Below are positions 52,520-60,536 of a stretch of DNA of 64,000 nucleotides, in pieces. Every line of letters begins with the position of its first letter. Within the stretch, counting starts at the first letter, position 1. The stretch comes from Gammaproteobacteria bacterium. GTDB taxonomy: Bacteria; Pseudomonadota; Gammaproteobacteria; Nevskiales; Nevskiaceae. Below the pieces are notes generated by a model, which ran no database searches, was not told the origin of the DNA, and worked only from the letters and a program-made list of their open reading frames with translations. Where the stretch lies: positions 62,001 to 126,000 of the forward strand of contig JAPLSA010000017.1 of assembly GCA_026398815.1 (NCBI GenBank), written 5' to 3'. A program made the position numbers and the translations under genes.

Positions 52520-53754
52520 CAGCGGAAGCGGACCGTGAAGCGCAGCACCATCGGGTTGACCGCGATGGAAATCAGCGCACCGGCCACCGCCAGCGCCTGC
52601 GCCTGCGGCGGCAGCAGGCCCAGGGTCAGGCCGAGGCCGATCAGGATGAAACTGAATTCGCCGATCTGGGCCAGCGCGGCCGACACGTTCAGCGCCGTGC
52701 CGTTCGACCAGCCGAGCAGCCGCACGATCACATAGGCGGCCAGCGACTTGCCGATCACGATCACCGCGACTACGGCCAGCACCGACAGCGGCGAGCTGAT
52801 CAGGATCATCGGATCGAACAGCATGCCGACCGACACGAAGAACAGCGCCGCGAAGCTGTCCTGGAACGGCCGCAGCTCATCGGCCGCGCGATGGCTCAGG
52901 TCGGATTCGTTGACGACGATGCCGGCGAAGAAGGCGCCCAGCGCGAAGCTGACGCCGAAGGCCTCGGCCGACAGGAAGGCGACCCCCAGCGACAGGGTCA
53001 CGGCCGCCAGGGTGAACAGCTCGCGCGAGCCGCTCTTCTGCACCTGCGCCAGCAGCCACGGGAACAGCCGGCGGCCGACCACCAGCATCAGCGTGACGAA
53101 CAGCGCGATCATCGCCAGGGTCAGGCCCAGCGAGCGCAGCAGCGCATTCAGATCCAGCGCCTCGCCTCTGAGCGGGCCGGCCAGCGCCGGCAGCATCACC
53201 AGCGCCAGCACCATCACCAGGTCTTCGACAATCAGCCAGCCGACCGCGATCTGGCCGTCCTCCGAATGCAGCATCCCGCGTGCTTCCAGCGCCCGCAGCA
53301 GCACCACGGTGCTGGCCACCGACAGCGCCAGCCCGAATACCAGCCCGGCGCCAAGCGACCAGCCCCAGTATTCGGCAAGGCCCATGCCCATCACGGTGGC
53401 GACGCCGATCTGGGCGATGGCGCCGGGAATGGCGATGCCCTTGACCCGCATCAGGTCGCGGATCGAGAAATGCAGGCCGACACCGAACATCAGCAGGATC
53501 ACGCCGATCTCGGCGAGCTGCGGCGCGAGGCCGGCATCGACGATCAACCCGGGCGTGAACGGCCCGACCGCGACGCCGGCCATCAGATAGCCGAGCAGCG
53601 GCGGCAGGCCGATGCGGAAGGCGATGAAGCCGCCGACGAAGGCGAAGCCGAGGCCGATCGCCAGGGTCTCGATCAGCGTCACGTCATGGGCGTCGGTCGA
53701 GGCGAATGCCAGGGTCGGCAGCAGCAGCAGGCTGGTCAGCAGTGTTCGGATCAT
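52519..53754 (-). CDS. CPA2 cation:proton antiporter, short form without RCK domain
   Basis: A 411-aa membrane protein of the KefB/YbaL type: LPPLLGYLMAGVAVGPFTPG near 51, LMFGVGLHFSIRDLMRVKG, SVASTVVLLRALEARGML and GAFFAGIVVNESDLSHRA. It stops after the last helix (PMVLRFTVRF), so the cytoplasmic TrkA-N regulatory domain of YbaL (about 150 residues) is absent. It also opens with a signal-peptide-like stretch, LLTSLLLLPTLAFASTDAHD, before the first family helix. It sits between tonB and the TPR-DUF1329 gene with 2-bp and 1-bp junctions, implying tight coexpression with the energy system. Confidence 0.88.
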   Translation of the reverse strand: MIRTLLTSLLLLPTLAFASTDAHDVTLIETLAIGLGFAFVGGFIAFRIGLPPLLGYLMAGVAVGPFTPGLIVDAGLAPQLAEIGVILLMFGVGLHFSIRDLMRVKGIAIPGAIAQIGVATVMGMGLAEYWGWSLGAGLVFGLALSVASTVVLLRALEARGMLHSEDGQIAVGWLIVEDLVMVLALVMLPALAGPLRGEALDLNALLRSLGLTLAMIALFVTLMLVVGRRLFPWLLAQVQKSGSRELFTLAAVTLSLGVAFLSAEAFGVSFALGAFFAGIVVNESDLSHRAADELRPFQDSFAALFFVSVGMLFDPMILISSPLSVLAVVAVIVIGKSLAAYVIVRLLGWSNGTALNVSAALAQIGEFSFILIGLGLTLGLLPPQAQALAVAGALISIAVNPMVLRFTVRFR

Positions 53755-53756
53755 GG

Positions 53757-54533
53757 TCAGCGGTAGTTGTAGGCACAGTCGGCGGGGTCCATCTCGACCC
53801 GCTGCTTCACTTCGGCAGGCGTCTTTCCTTTTGGATAGATCCAGTTGCCGACGCTTTCAATGGCCGCGCCTTCATAAACGCCACGCGGCTCGGCATCGAC
53901 GATGCGGACATTCTCGACCTGGCCGCCCGGCGTCACCACGAACACCACCTCGACCCAGCCGCGAATCTTCTTCTTGCAAGCCCAGTCCGGCATCTGCGGA
54001 CGGGCGGTCGACAGCGGCACCAGCTCGCGGCCCTTGAAGCCGCCGTCACCGCGCCCGCCACCGCCGCCGCCACCATTGCCGCTGCCATTGCCGCCGCCGG
54101 CGAAGCCGCCGAACACGCCGCTGCTGCCGAGGCCGGCGCCGATGCCGAGATCGGCACTGCCGATGCCGACGGCGGCGACATTGACTTCCGGCACCGAGAT
54201 CGGGATCGACGAAGTCGGAATGTTCGGCAGGCTGGCGCGGGCCAGCGACGGCGGCGAATCCGGCGGCGGTGGCGGTGCCAGCTCCGGCAGACGCGCGGCG
54301 GCATCATCGGCTTCCGGCGGCTTCTGCTGCTCCGCCTTGACGATCTGCGAAACCGGCAGGCTGTCGTCGCCCGGCGGGCCTTCGAGATGCGGCGAATCGA
54401 TCATCCAGCGCATCACCACCACCATCAGCAGCACCAGCAGCGCCGCCAGCGGCGCCAGCAGCAGCCAGCGCCACGGCCGCCGCCCGGTGTCGACGGGCAG
54501 CGGTGCGATCGCGGAGGGAGCGACCGTCGCCAT
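53757..54533 (-). CDS. tonB: TonB-like energy transducer (TonB2 system)
   Basis: A 258-aa protein. The start was placed at 54533, one base after the exbD stop, giving a single membrane anchor near 20-42 (WLLLAPLAALLVLLMVVVMR). Instead of the usual Pro/Lys-rich spacer it has a Glu/Pro-rich region and then a Gly-rich linker near 140-165 (GGNGSGNGGGGGGGRGDGG). The C-terminal TonB domain (GWVEVVFVVTPGGQVENVRI, AAIESVGNWIYPKGK) ends in a Cys-containing tail. It probably transmits proton-motive force to an outer-membrane partner; no receptor gene is present in the window. Confidence 0.85.
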   Translation of the reverse strand: MATVAPSAIAPLPVDTGRRPWRWLLLAPLAALLVLLMVVVMRWMIDSPHLEGPPGDDSLPVSQIVKAEQQKPPEADDAAARLPELAPPPPPDSPPSLARASLPNIPTSSIPISVPEVNVAAVGIGSADLGIGAGLGSSGVFGGFAGGGNGSGNGGGGGGGRGDGGFKGRELVPLSTARPQMPDWACKKKIRGWVEVVFVVTPGGQVENVRIVDAEPRGVYEGAAIESVGNWIYPKGKTPAEVKQRVEMDPADCAYNYR

Positions 54534-54534
54534 C

Positions 54535-54948
54535 TCAGGGCGCTGCCGCCGGCGTGGCCGAAATCGCGACGTCCGGCGCACCGGCCAACCGCGCCTGATC
54601 CATGGCTTCGACCACCAGCCCGGCGCGGGCGTCGCGATCGGCCTGGATCACCACCGGCGATTTCGGCTTCTGCGCCCGCAGCCGCTCGATCGTCGCGCGC
54701 AGCAGGCGGATGTCGACCCGACCGCGGTCGACGAAGATCTCGCCGCTGGCGGAAATGCCGACGAAGATCGCCGAGTTGTCGAGCTTCACCGCGGTCTGCG
54801 CGTTCGGGCGGTTGATCTTGAGCCCCGACTCCGACACGAAGGCGGCGCTGATGATGAAAAAGATCAGTAGGTTCAGGAAGAAATCCAGCATCGGCGCGAG
54901 ATCGATGTGGGTGTCCTCGCGGACCTGGGAATGGCGGCGGACTTTCAT
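54535..54948 (-). CDS. exbD: ExbD-type biopolymer transport protein
   Basis: A 137-aa protein of the ExbD/TolR family: a short cytoplasmic start ending in THIDLAPMLDFFLNLLIFFI, with the essential membrane Asp in the PMLDFF stretch, then a periplasmic domain. It pairs with ExbB to form the proton channel that drives TonB. Eleven bases separate it from exbB and one base from tonB. Confidence 0.92.
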   Translation of the reverse strand: MKVRRHSQVREDTHIDLAPMLDFFLNLLIFFIISAAFVSESGLKINRPNAQTAVKLDNSAIFVGISASGEIFVDRGRVDIRLLRATIERLRAQKPKSPVVIQADRDARAGLVVEAMDQARLAGAPDVAISATPAAAP

Positions 54949-54958
54949 GGCCGGGCGC

Positions 54959-55498
54959 TCATTCGGTCACGAAGCGATCGGGCAGTCGGTCTGACTCCCA
55001 GCGCACCCGCGCCGCCAGCCGCACCGAGAAGAACAGCCCGAGCAGGCTGACGACGAGGCCGGCCAGGGTCGCCACCATCGCGTGCGACACGCCATAGGCC
55101 ATCGCCCGGACATCGGCCTGGCCGGCAGCGGTCATCGCATCGAACACTTCGAGCATCCCGGCCACGGTGCCGAGCAGGCCGAGCAGCGGCGCCAGCGGCA
55201 CCATGACCTTGATCAGCGGCATGGTCGCCGACATGCCGACCTTCAGCTCCGACAGCAGCTGCTCGCGGATGCGCTGGGCGGTCCATGAGCGGCGATCGCC
55301 ACGCGACGACCACTCCGCCTTCTTCTCTGCCAGCCGCTGCGGGTGGATGCGCTTCAGGTACCAGTAGCGCTCCAGGATCAGCGTCCACATCGCCAGCGCC
55401 GCCACCAGGATCACCTGCACGACCCAGCCGCCGAGGCGCAGGAAATCCTCCCAGGAATCGCGCGGCAGCTCGAAGGCGATGTGCAACAGCTCGTTCAC
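54959..55498 (-). CDS. exbB: ExbB-type proton channel protein (ExbB2)
   Basis: A 179-aa short ExbB/TolQ/MotA protein with three helices; the core is PLIKVMVPLAPLLGLLGTVA then GMLEVFDAM, and a final helix LAGLVVSLLGLFFSV. GTG start in a GTGA overlap with the upstream TtpC-like gene. It matches ExbB2 in the order TtpC - ExbB - ExbD - TonB. Confidence 0.92.
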   Translation of the reverse strand: MNELLHIAFELPRDSWEDFLRLGGWVVQVILVAALAMWTLILERYWYLKRIHPQRLAEKKAEWSSRGDRRSWTAQRIREQLLSELKVGMSATMPLIKVMVPLAPLLGLLGTVAGMLEVFDAMTAAGQADVRAMAYGVSHAMVATLAGLVVSLLGLFFSVRLAARVRWESDRLPDRFVTE

Positions 55499-56853
55499 GG
55501 CGTGCCGCCCTCGCCGATCCTTGCTTCAAGCCGGCGTGCCAGCAGGCCGGCCGCCTGTTCGTCGAGGATCTGCACCAGCACCCGCGAGCGGGCGCCGAGC
55601 ACGCTGTTGATGAACAGGATCGGGATCGCGATCATCAGGCCGAGCACGGTGGCGATCATCGCCTGCGAGATGCCGCCGGCCATCACCTTGGGATCGCCGG
55701 CGCCGACTTCGGTGATCACCTGGAAGGTGATGATCATGCCGGTGACGGTGCCGACCAGCCCGAGCAGCGGTCCGGCCGCAACCACCATCGACAGGAAACT
55801 CTGGAAGCGCTCGATGCGCGGCAGTTCCCGCAGCACCGCTTCGGAGACGCGGGTTTCCAGCACTTCCGGATCGAGCGCGCGGCCATCGTCCTTCAGGCAG
55901 GCCAGCACCCGGCCCAGCGGATTGTCCGGCTGCGGCATATCGATGGCCTTGAGCTGGCGGCTCATCCGTCCACCGACGATCGCCAGATACCAGAGCTGGT
56001 ACAGCGCCAGCCCGACGCCGACCAGGCCGAGCAGGATGATCACGTAGCCGACCTCGCCGCCCTGGTGGATGCGCTCGAGGATGTCGGGCCGCAGGGCCGC
56101 CAGCCGCAACAGGTTGCCGCGCGTCGGGTCGATCGCTACCGGCAGCCATTCGCCGGCCGGTGCTTCGGAGAAGGTTTCGGCGGGACCGCGCGGCTGCTCG
56201 CTGCGCTGCGGCGTGATCAGCCCGCCGCCGGGCTGCGCGACCAGATAATCACCGCCGGCAATCGCGCCGAACGCGCCGATGCGGGTCACGGTCTGCGGCG
56301 TCGTGATGCCGTCGGCCGCTGCAACCGGCGCCTGGAAGCGCACCACCTTGCCGTTCTCGCCCAGTTCCTGCTGCAGCAGGAACCAGAAATCCTCCAGTTG
56401 CTGGTTGCTCGGCAGCCGGGCCGGATCGGCCAGCTGGTCGAGCACCTTCAGCCGCTCCGGGAACTGCGCGGTGACATAGGAATCGGCCGCCGCCGCGCGG
56501 AACTGGGTGGCCGCCTCACGCACCGCCGCGTAGACCTGGCCAAGGTCGCCGCTCTGCGCCGACAGCTGCGCCTTGTAATCGGTGATCGCCTTCTGGTTGG
56601 CCTCATAGCGAGCCCGCACGCCGGCGGCCTTGGTCTCGGCTGCCCGCAGTTCGCCTTCGGCGCGCGCCAGCTCGGCCTGCTGCTCGGCCTTGTTGCGCAG
56701 GAAGCGCGCTTCGCGATCGGCGTTGATCTTCGCGTTCTGTGCGCTCGATTCGCGGATCGATTTCAGCAACTCGTCGATGCCGGCCGCCTGCTGCGCCTGC
56801 ACCGCCGAAGCAACCAGCAGCAGCGCCGCCGCCAGCCAGGACCGCGCGCTCAC
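55495..56853 (-). CDS. ttpC: TtpC-like MotA/TolQ/ExbB protein with periplasmic coiled coil
   Basis: A 452-aa protein: signal peptide (AAALLLVASAVQAQ), a long periplasmic coiled coil near 25-115 (LRNKAEQQAELARAEGELRA), a beta-rich middle, and a C-terminal ExbB-like three-helix domain (VGYVIILLGLVGVGLALYQL; AAGPLLGLVGTVTGMIITFQ). This architecture is that of TtpC, needed for TonB2 systems in Vibrio. GTG start overlaps the DUF3450 stop. It also lies next to DUF3450, as in Vibrio. Confidence 0.9.
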   Translation of the reverse strand: MSARSWLAAALLLVASAVQAQQAAGIDELLKSIRESSAQNAKINADREARFLRNKAEQQAELARAEGELRAAETKAAGVRARYEANQKAITDYKAQLSAQSGDLGQVYAAVREAATQFRAAAADSYVTAQFPERLKVLDQLADPARLPSNQQLEDFWFLLQQELGENGKVVRFQAPVAAADGITTPQTVTRIGAFGAIAGGDYLVAQPGGGLITPQRSEQPRGPAETFSEAPAGEWLPVAIDPTRGNLLRLAALRPDILERIHQGGEVGYVIILLGLVGVGLALYQLWYLAIVGGRMSRQLKAIDMPQPDNPLGRVLACLKDDGRALDPEVLETRVSEAVLRELPRIERFQSFLSMVVAAGPLLGLVGTVTGMIITFQVITEVGAGDPKVMAGGISQAMIATVLGLMIAIPILFINSVLGARSRVLVQILDEQAAGLLARRLEARIGEGGTP

Positions 56854-57644
56854 TTGGCCACCGCCTTCGCTGAAGCTGTTGGCGTCGGCACCGGCAAGGT
56901 CACCACCAGCGGCGCCGCCGTTTCGCGGGCGATGCGCAATGCCTCGCGAATCTCGCCGCGATGCTGCTCGGCCAGCGGCAACCAGGCTATCTTCGGCGCA
57001 TCCCAGGCCAGCGCTTCGCGGCCATCGAGCGTCAGCGCGTACATCGCGGTGCGGCCCATGCGCAGCACGTCAACCAGCTTGCGCGCGCCATCGACGTCCA
57101 GCTCCATGCGCTCGGCGCCGAACACGCGGCCGTAGTCGGCCTCGATGCGATAGGCCTCGACCACGCGCCGGTACTTTTCGCCCTGGGTCACCGCCGGATC
57201 GGTCATCAGCCGCTTCAGGCCGGCGATGCGCTCCTTGCGCTCGGCGACCAGGAACGGCAGGTCGAGCGCGATGAACTTGTCGAGGCTGTCGATCATCTTC
57301 AGCAGCAGCGGCGTCAGGTCGCGCGTGTTGGTGGCGAGATCGCGGGCCTGGGCGGCCAGCGCGGCGCGCTCCGCGTCCTGCGTCGCCAGCAGCGGTTCGA
57401 CCTGTTCGGCATAGACCTTCAGCTGCTGCGACTGCCAGATCGCCGCGCGGTAGCGTTCGAGCAGGCTGCGCGTCTGGTCATCGAGCGCATCGATGCGCGC
57501 CTGCGCGGCCTTCGCCGCATTGTTGGCCTGCACGGTGGCATCGACCGCCGGCGAACCACCGCCCTGCGCCAGCAGCGGCGGCGCGGTCAGCAGGGCGGCC
57601 GTCAGCAGCGCGGCGGTCGAGATGAAGATCGGGAGGCGCGTCAT
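56850..57644 (-). CDS. DUF3450 periplasmic protein of TonB2 locus
   Basis: A 264-aa protein with a signal peptide (PIFISTAALLTAALLTAPPL, cut near 26) and a coiled-coil region (NNAAKAAQARIDALDDQTRS) followed by conserved PLLLKMIDSLDKFIALDLPF and EADYGRVFGAERMEL. These are typical of DUF3450, which accompanies ttpC in Vibrio and Shewanella. ATG 57644 was chosen for the signal peptide. It probably contacts TtpC in the periplasm. Confidence 0.88.
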   Translation of the reverse strand: MTRLPIFISTAALLTAALLTAPPLLAQGGGSPAVDATVQANNAAKAAQARIDALDDQTRSLLERYRAAIWQSQQLKVYAEQVEPLLATQDAERAALAAQARDLATNTRDLTPLLLKMIDSLDKFIALDLPFLVAERKERIAGLKRLMTDPAVTQGEKYRRVVEAYRIEADYGRVFGAERMELDVDGARKLVDVLRMGRTAMYALTLDGREALAWDAPKIAWLPLAEQHRGEIREALRIARETAAPLVVTLPVPTPTASAKAVAK

Positions 57645-57648
57645 CGTG

Positions 57649-58431
57649 CTAGTAGCCGGTGACCAGCTTGGTCGAGAACCGATTGACCATCGCCGGCAGC
57701 AACTTGTTCGACCAGGCCAGCAACTTCGTCTGCAGGCCCGGATACCAGTGGGTACGCGGCCACAGCCGCCATTGCGATGCCGACCAGACCATCGCCGCAA
57801 TGTCGTCGGCCTTCAGGTTGATGCCCAGCCGGCCGACGCTGGCCGGCGGCGCCGCCACGTTGTGCACCATCGGCGTGGCGACGAACAGCGGCAGCAGGTC
57901 CATCACCCGGATGCCGTGCTGCGCCCATTCGATGCTCAGCGCCTCGGTCAGCCCCTTGACCGCGAACTTGGTCGCGCCGTAAGTCGCGAACGCTGGCGTG
58001 CCGTTGATCGCCGACGCCGAGGCCATGTTGATCAGCGCGCTCCGCCGCGTCTGCTTCAGGTACGGGAAGGCCGCGTGCGCGCCGTTGATCACGCCCTTCA
58101 GATTGACGTCGACCAGCGCGTGGTGACGGGCCAGCGACATCTCGGCGAAATCGCCGGTGTGCAGGATGCCGGCGTTGTTGAACATCACGTCGAGCCGGCC
58201 GGTCTTGGCCCAGAAGCGGGTCAGCGCAGATTCGACGGCAGCGGCATCGGTGACATCGAGGCTTTCAGCGATCGCGAACTCAGGCCCGAACTTCTGCCGA
58301 AGACCCTCGCAGGCGCTGCCGGCCAGGTCGTACAGGCCAACGAACCAGCCTTTCGCCGCATACAGCTCGGCCGTGGCGCGGCCAATGCCCGCAGCGGCGC
58401 CGGTAATGAAGATTGCTGGTCGGTCGATCAT
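57649..58431 (-). CDS. Short-chain dehydrogenase/reductase
   Basis: A 260-aa SDR. Cofactor motif ITGAAAGIGRATAELYA near 9, NNAG in MFNNAGILH near 86, catalytic Ser in NMASASAING near 136 and Tyr-x3-Lys in YGATKFAVKG near 149. The C-terminus (WYPGLQTKLLAWSNKLLPAM) is amphipathic and might associate with the membrane. The substrate is unknown. Its stop lies 4 bp before the DUF3450 start, so it heads the operon; a link to lipid-like substrates would suit DUF1329 but is speculative. Confidence 0.88.
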   Translation of the reverse strand: MIDRPAIFITGAAAGIGRATAELYAAKGWFVGLYDLAGSACEGLRQKFGPEFAIAESLDVTDAAAVESALTRFWAKTGRLDVMFNNAGILHTGDFAEMSLARHHALVDVNLKGVINGAHAAFPYLKQTRRSALINMASASAINGTPAFATYGATKFAVKGLTEALSIEWAQHGIRVMDLLPLFVATPMVHNVAAPPASVGRLGINLKADDIAAMVWSASQWRLWPRTHWYPGLQTKLLAWSNKLLPAMVNRFSTKLVTGY

Positions 58432-58533
58432 TCAGGCTCGCACTTTGAAGGTCATTTCCAGCGGCTTCATTGGCCGCCTCGCACTGCGGCGGTAATCTAA
58501 CCCGCCCCTCGCCGAAATGTCCGAAACCCGCTC

Positions 58534-58908
58534 ATGGCCGCCCAGCACCCACCTGCCTTTCTCGCCCTGGTCGACGACGCCAAGAGCCGCATCCGCGAAG
58601 TCCACGCCCGCGATCTGGCCGCCACGCTTGCCGCCCATCCCGACGCGAAGCTGGTCGATGTCCGCGAGGAAAGCGAATACGCCGCCGGCCACGTCGCCGG
58701 CGCGCAGTGGATCGGCAAGGGCGTGATCGAACGCGACATCGAAGCCCTGTACCCGGACAAGGCCACGCCGCTGTACCTGTACTGCGGCGGCGGCTTCCGC
58801 TCGGCGCTGGCGGCCGACAACCTGCAGAAGATGGGCTACACCCAGGTCGTCTCGGTCGACGGCGGCTGGCGCACGCTCAAGGACCTGATGCCGACCCACT
58901 CGAAATGA
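58534..58908 (+). CDS. Single-domain rhodanese-like protein
   Basis: A 124-aa rhodanese domain with CH2A-like VDVREESEYAAGHVAGAQWI near 41, and the active-site Cys in YLYCGGGFRSALAADNL near 93; the final LVSVDGGWRTLK-like helix is complete. It would transfer sulfane sulfur from thiosulfate or persulfides in the cytoplasm. Divergent from the SDR operon; single gene before tRNA-Met. Confidence 0.9.
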   Translation: MAAQHPPAFLALVDDAKSRIREVHARDLAATLAAHPDAKLVDVREESEYAAGHVAGAQWIGKGVIERDIEALYPDKATPLYLYCGGGFRSALAADNLQKMGYTQVVSVDGGWRTLKDLMPTHSK

Positions 58909-58967
58909 GCGTCGCCACCGATTTTCAGGCGGTCTCGCGAAAAAGCGCCGAAACCTGCAAAAACTCG

Positions 58968-58996
58968 TTGTCGCGCCCCAGCGAACCCCCTACAAT
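58968..58996 (+). promoter_or_regulatory. Sigma-70 promoter of tRNA-Met
   Basis: TTGTCG (58968-58973), 17-bp spacer, TACAAT (58991-58996). The tRNA begins 14 bp after the -10 box, the expected distance for a tRNA promoter with a short leader. A GC-rich stretch (CCGCGCC) follows the -10, resembling a stringent discriminator. Confidence 0.8.
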
Positions 58997-59009
58997 CCGC
59001 GCCTCGCGT

Positions 59010-59086
59010 GGCTAGGTAGCTCAGATGGTTAGAGCGCGGCACTCATAATGCTGAGGTCGGCGGTTCGATCCCGCCTCTAGCCACCA
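59010..59086 (+). tRNA. tRNA-Met (CAU), elongator type
   Basis: A 77-nt cloverleaf with encoded CCA. Acceptor GGCTAGG/TCTAGCC (one G-T pair), D-arm GCTC...GAGC, anticodon stem CGGCA/TGCTG around loop CTCATAA (anticodon CAT), T-arm GGCGG-TTCGATC-CCGCC. The closeness to E. coli elongator tRNA-Met favours Met over Ile2; initiator features are absent. Its 3' end is the likely attachment site of the adjacent element. Confidence 0.95.
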
Positions 59087-59116
59087 TTAGAACATCCAAG
59101 TCGGTCCAAAGAAGTC

Positions 59117-59146
59117 CAAAAGCCCTGAGAAATCAGGGCTTTTTTT
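59117..59146 (+). terminator. Intrinsic terminator after tRNA-Met
   Basis: Stem AAAAGCCCTGA / TCAGGGCTTTT with a GAAA loop and a run of seven or more T. Preceded by two copies of GTCCAAA (59104-59110 and 59114-59120). Confidence 0.92.
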
Positions 59147-59167
59147 GTGCCCGTTGTCCGTAGCGGT

Positions 59168-59241
59168 CCGGGTAACTCCGCTTGAATCCGGCCTGAATCC
59201 GGGTAACTTTCCGGGTAACACCGAATCACGGACGGGTAACT
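59168..59241 (+). repeat. Four CCGGGTAACT-like direct repeats upstream of int
   Basis: CCGGGTAACT at 59168-59177 and 59199-59208, CCGGGTAACA at 59211-59220, ACGGGTAACT at 59232-59241. The last ends one base before the integrase start codon. Position and shape suit arm-type integrase sites, or a regulator operator that could also repress int. Confidence 0.75.
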
Positions 59242-59242
59242 C

Positions 59243-60523
59243 ATGCCGAAACGGGCCGGATTGACGGACTTGGAGTGCCGCAACGCCAAGCCGAAGGACA
59301 AGCCGTACAAGCTGCCCGACGAGCGCGGACTGTTCTTGCTGGTGAACCCGAACGGCTCGAAATGGTGGCGGCTTCGCTACACCTGGCAGGGCAAGGATCA
59401 GCTTCTATCGCTGGGGGTCTATCCGGAAGTGCCGTTGGCAGGCCGCAAGCTGACGGCAACCGAGCGCGAGGCGGGCAAGCCCGACCGGATCAAGGGGGCA
59501 CGCGAACTGCGCGATGAAGCGCGCGAGCTGCTGGCAGCCGGCGTGAACCCGTCACACCAGAAGCAGCAAGCCCGCGAAGCCCTTGCCGCGATAACGGCAG
59601 ACGCATTCGAGGCCGTGGCGCGCGAGTGGTACGGGCACAAGTGCGCGACCTGGACAGAGACGCAAGCCGAAAAGGTGCTGCGCCGCCTTGAGGGCGAGCT
59701 GTTCCCATGGATCGGCGGCAAGGCCGTTCGCGAGATCACCCCGCCCGAGCTGCTGGCCTGCCTGCGCCGCACCGCTGCGCGTGGCGCTGTTGATACGGCA
59801 CACCGCACGCGGCAGGACGCCAGCATGATCTTTCGCTACGCCATCGCCAGCGGCCGGGCCGAACGCGACCCGGCAGCGGATGTTCGCGGCGCGCTGCCCG
59901 CAATCCGCAAGAAGCATTACGCGACGATCACGGAACCCCGCGCGGTCGGCGAACTGATGCGGGCGATACAAGGCGCGTCCGGCACCTTCCCAACCTTGTG
60001 CGCCCTGCGCCTTGCGCCGCTGCTGTTCGTGCGCCCCGGCGAACTGCGCCATGCCGAATGGTCGGAGTTCGATTTGGATGCTGCCGAGTGGCGCATCCCT
60101 GCCGCGAAAATGAAGATGCGGGCACCGCATATCGTCCCCCTGCCCGTTCAGGCCGTGGCGATCCTGCGGGAGCTTCACCCGTTGACCGGCTCCGGTCGCT
60201 GGTGTTTCCCCGGCGAACGAAGCCGACAGCAACCGATCAGCGAAGCCACCATCAACGCGATGCTGCGCCGCATGGGCTACGCGAAGGATCAGATGACCGG
60301 GCACGGCTTCCGCGCCATGGCGTCAACCATGCTGCATGAACAAGGCTGGCTGCATGAAGCGATCGAGCGCCAGCTTGCGCACGGCCATCGCGATCAAGTG
60401 TCGGCCGCCTACAACCATTCGGAACACCTGCCGCTGCGCCGCAAAATGATGCAGGCATGGGCGGACTACCTGGACAAGCTGCGCGAGGGCGGCAACGTCA
60501 CCGCGCTGCGGCGGCGGGCCTGA
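59243..60523 (+). CDS. int: Tyrosine-type site-specific integrase (P4 family)
   Basis: A 426-aa recombinase. N-terminal arm-binding domain (LTDLECRNAKPKDKPYKLPD, then GLFLLVNPNGSKWWRLRY), a SAM-like core-binding domain near 110-200, and a C-terminal catalytic domain with Arg in VRPGELRHAEW, Lys in AAKMKMRAPHIVPL, His-x2-Arg in GHGFRAMASTML, His in QLAHGH and Tyr in AAYNHSEHLPLRRKMM. All catalytic residues are present, so it looks active. The ATG has no good Shine-Dalgarno; the repeat GACGGGTAACTC sits there instead. Confidence 0.95.
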   Translation: MPKRAGLTDLECRNAKPKDKPYKLPDERGLFLLVNPNGSKWWRLRYTWQGKDQLLSLGVYPEVPLAGRKLTATEREAGKPDRIKGARELRDEARELLAAGVNPSHQKQQAREALAAITADAFEAVAREWYGHKCATWTETQAEKVLRRLEGELFPWIGGKAVREITPPELLACLRRTAARGAVDTAHRTRQDASMIFRYAIASGRAERDPAADVRGALPAIRKKHYATITEPRAVGELMRAIQGASGTFPTLCALRLAPLLFVRPGELRHAEWSEFDLDAAEWRIPAAKMKMRAPHIVPLPVQAVAILRELHPLTGSGRWCFPGERSRQQPISEATINAMLRRMGYAKDQMTGHGFRAMASTMLHEQGWLHEAIERQLAHGHRDQVSAAYNHSEHLPLRRKMMQAWADYLDKLREGGNVTALRRRA

Positions 60524-60536
60524 GTTCAACCGGCAA

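Noticed and set aside
59168-59241. CRISPR-like array
   Set aside because: Repeats are only 10 bp with unequal spacers and no cas genes; they fit integrase or operator sites better.
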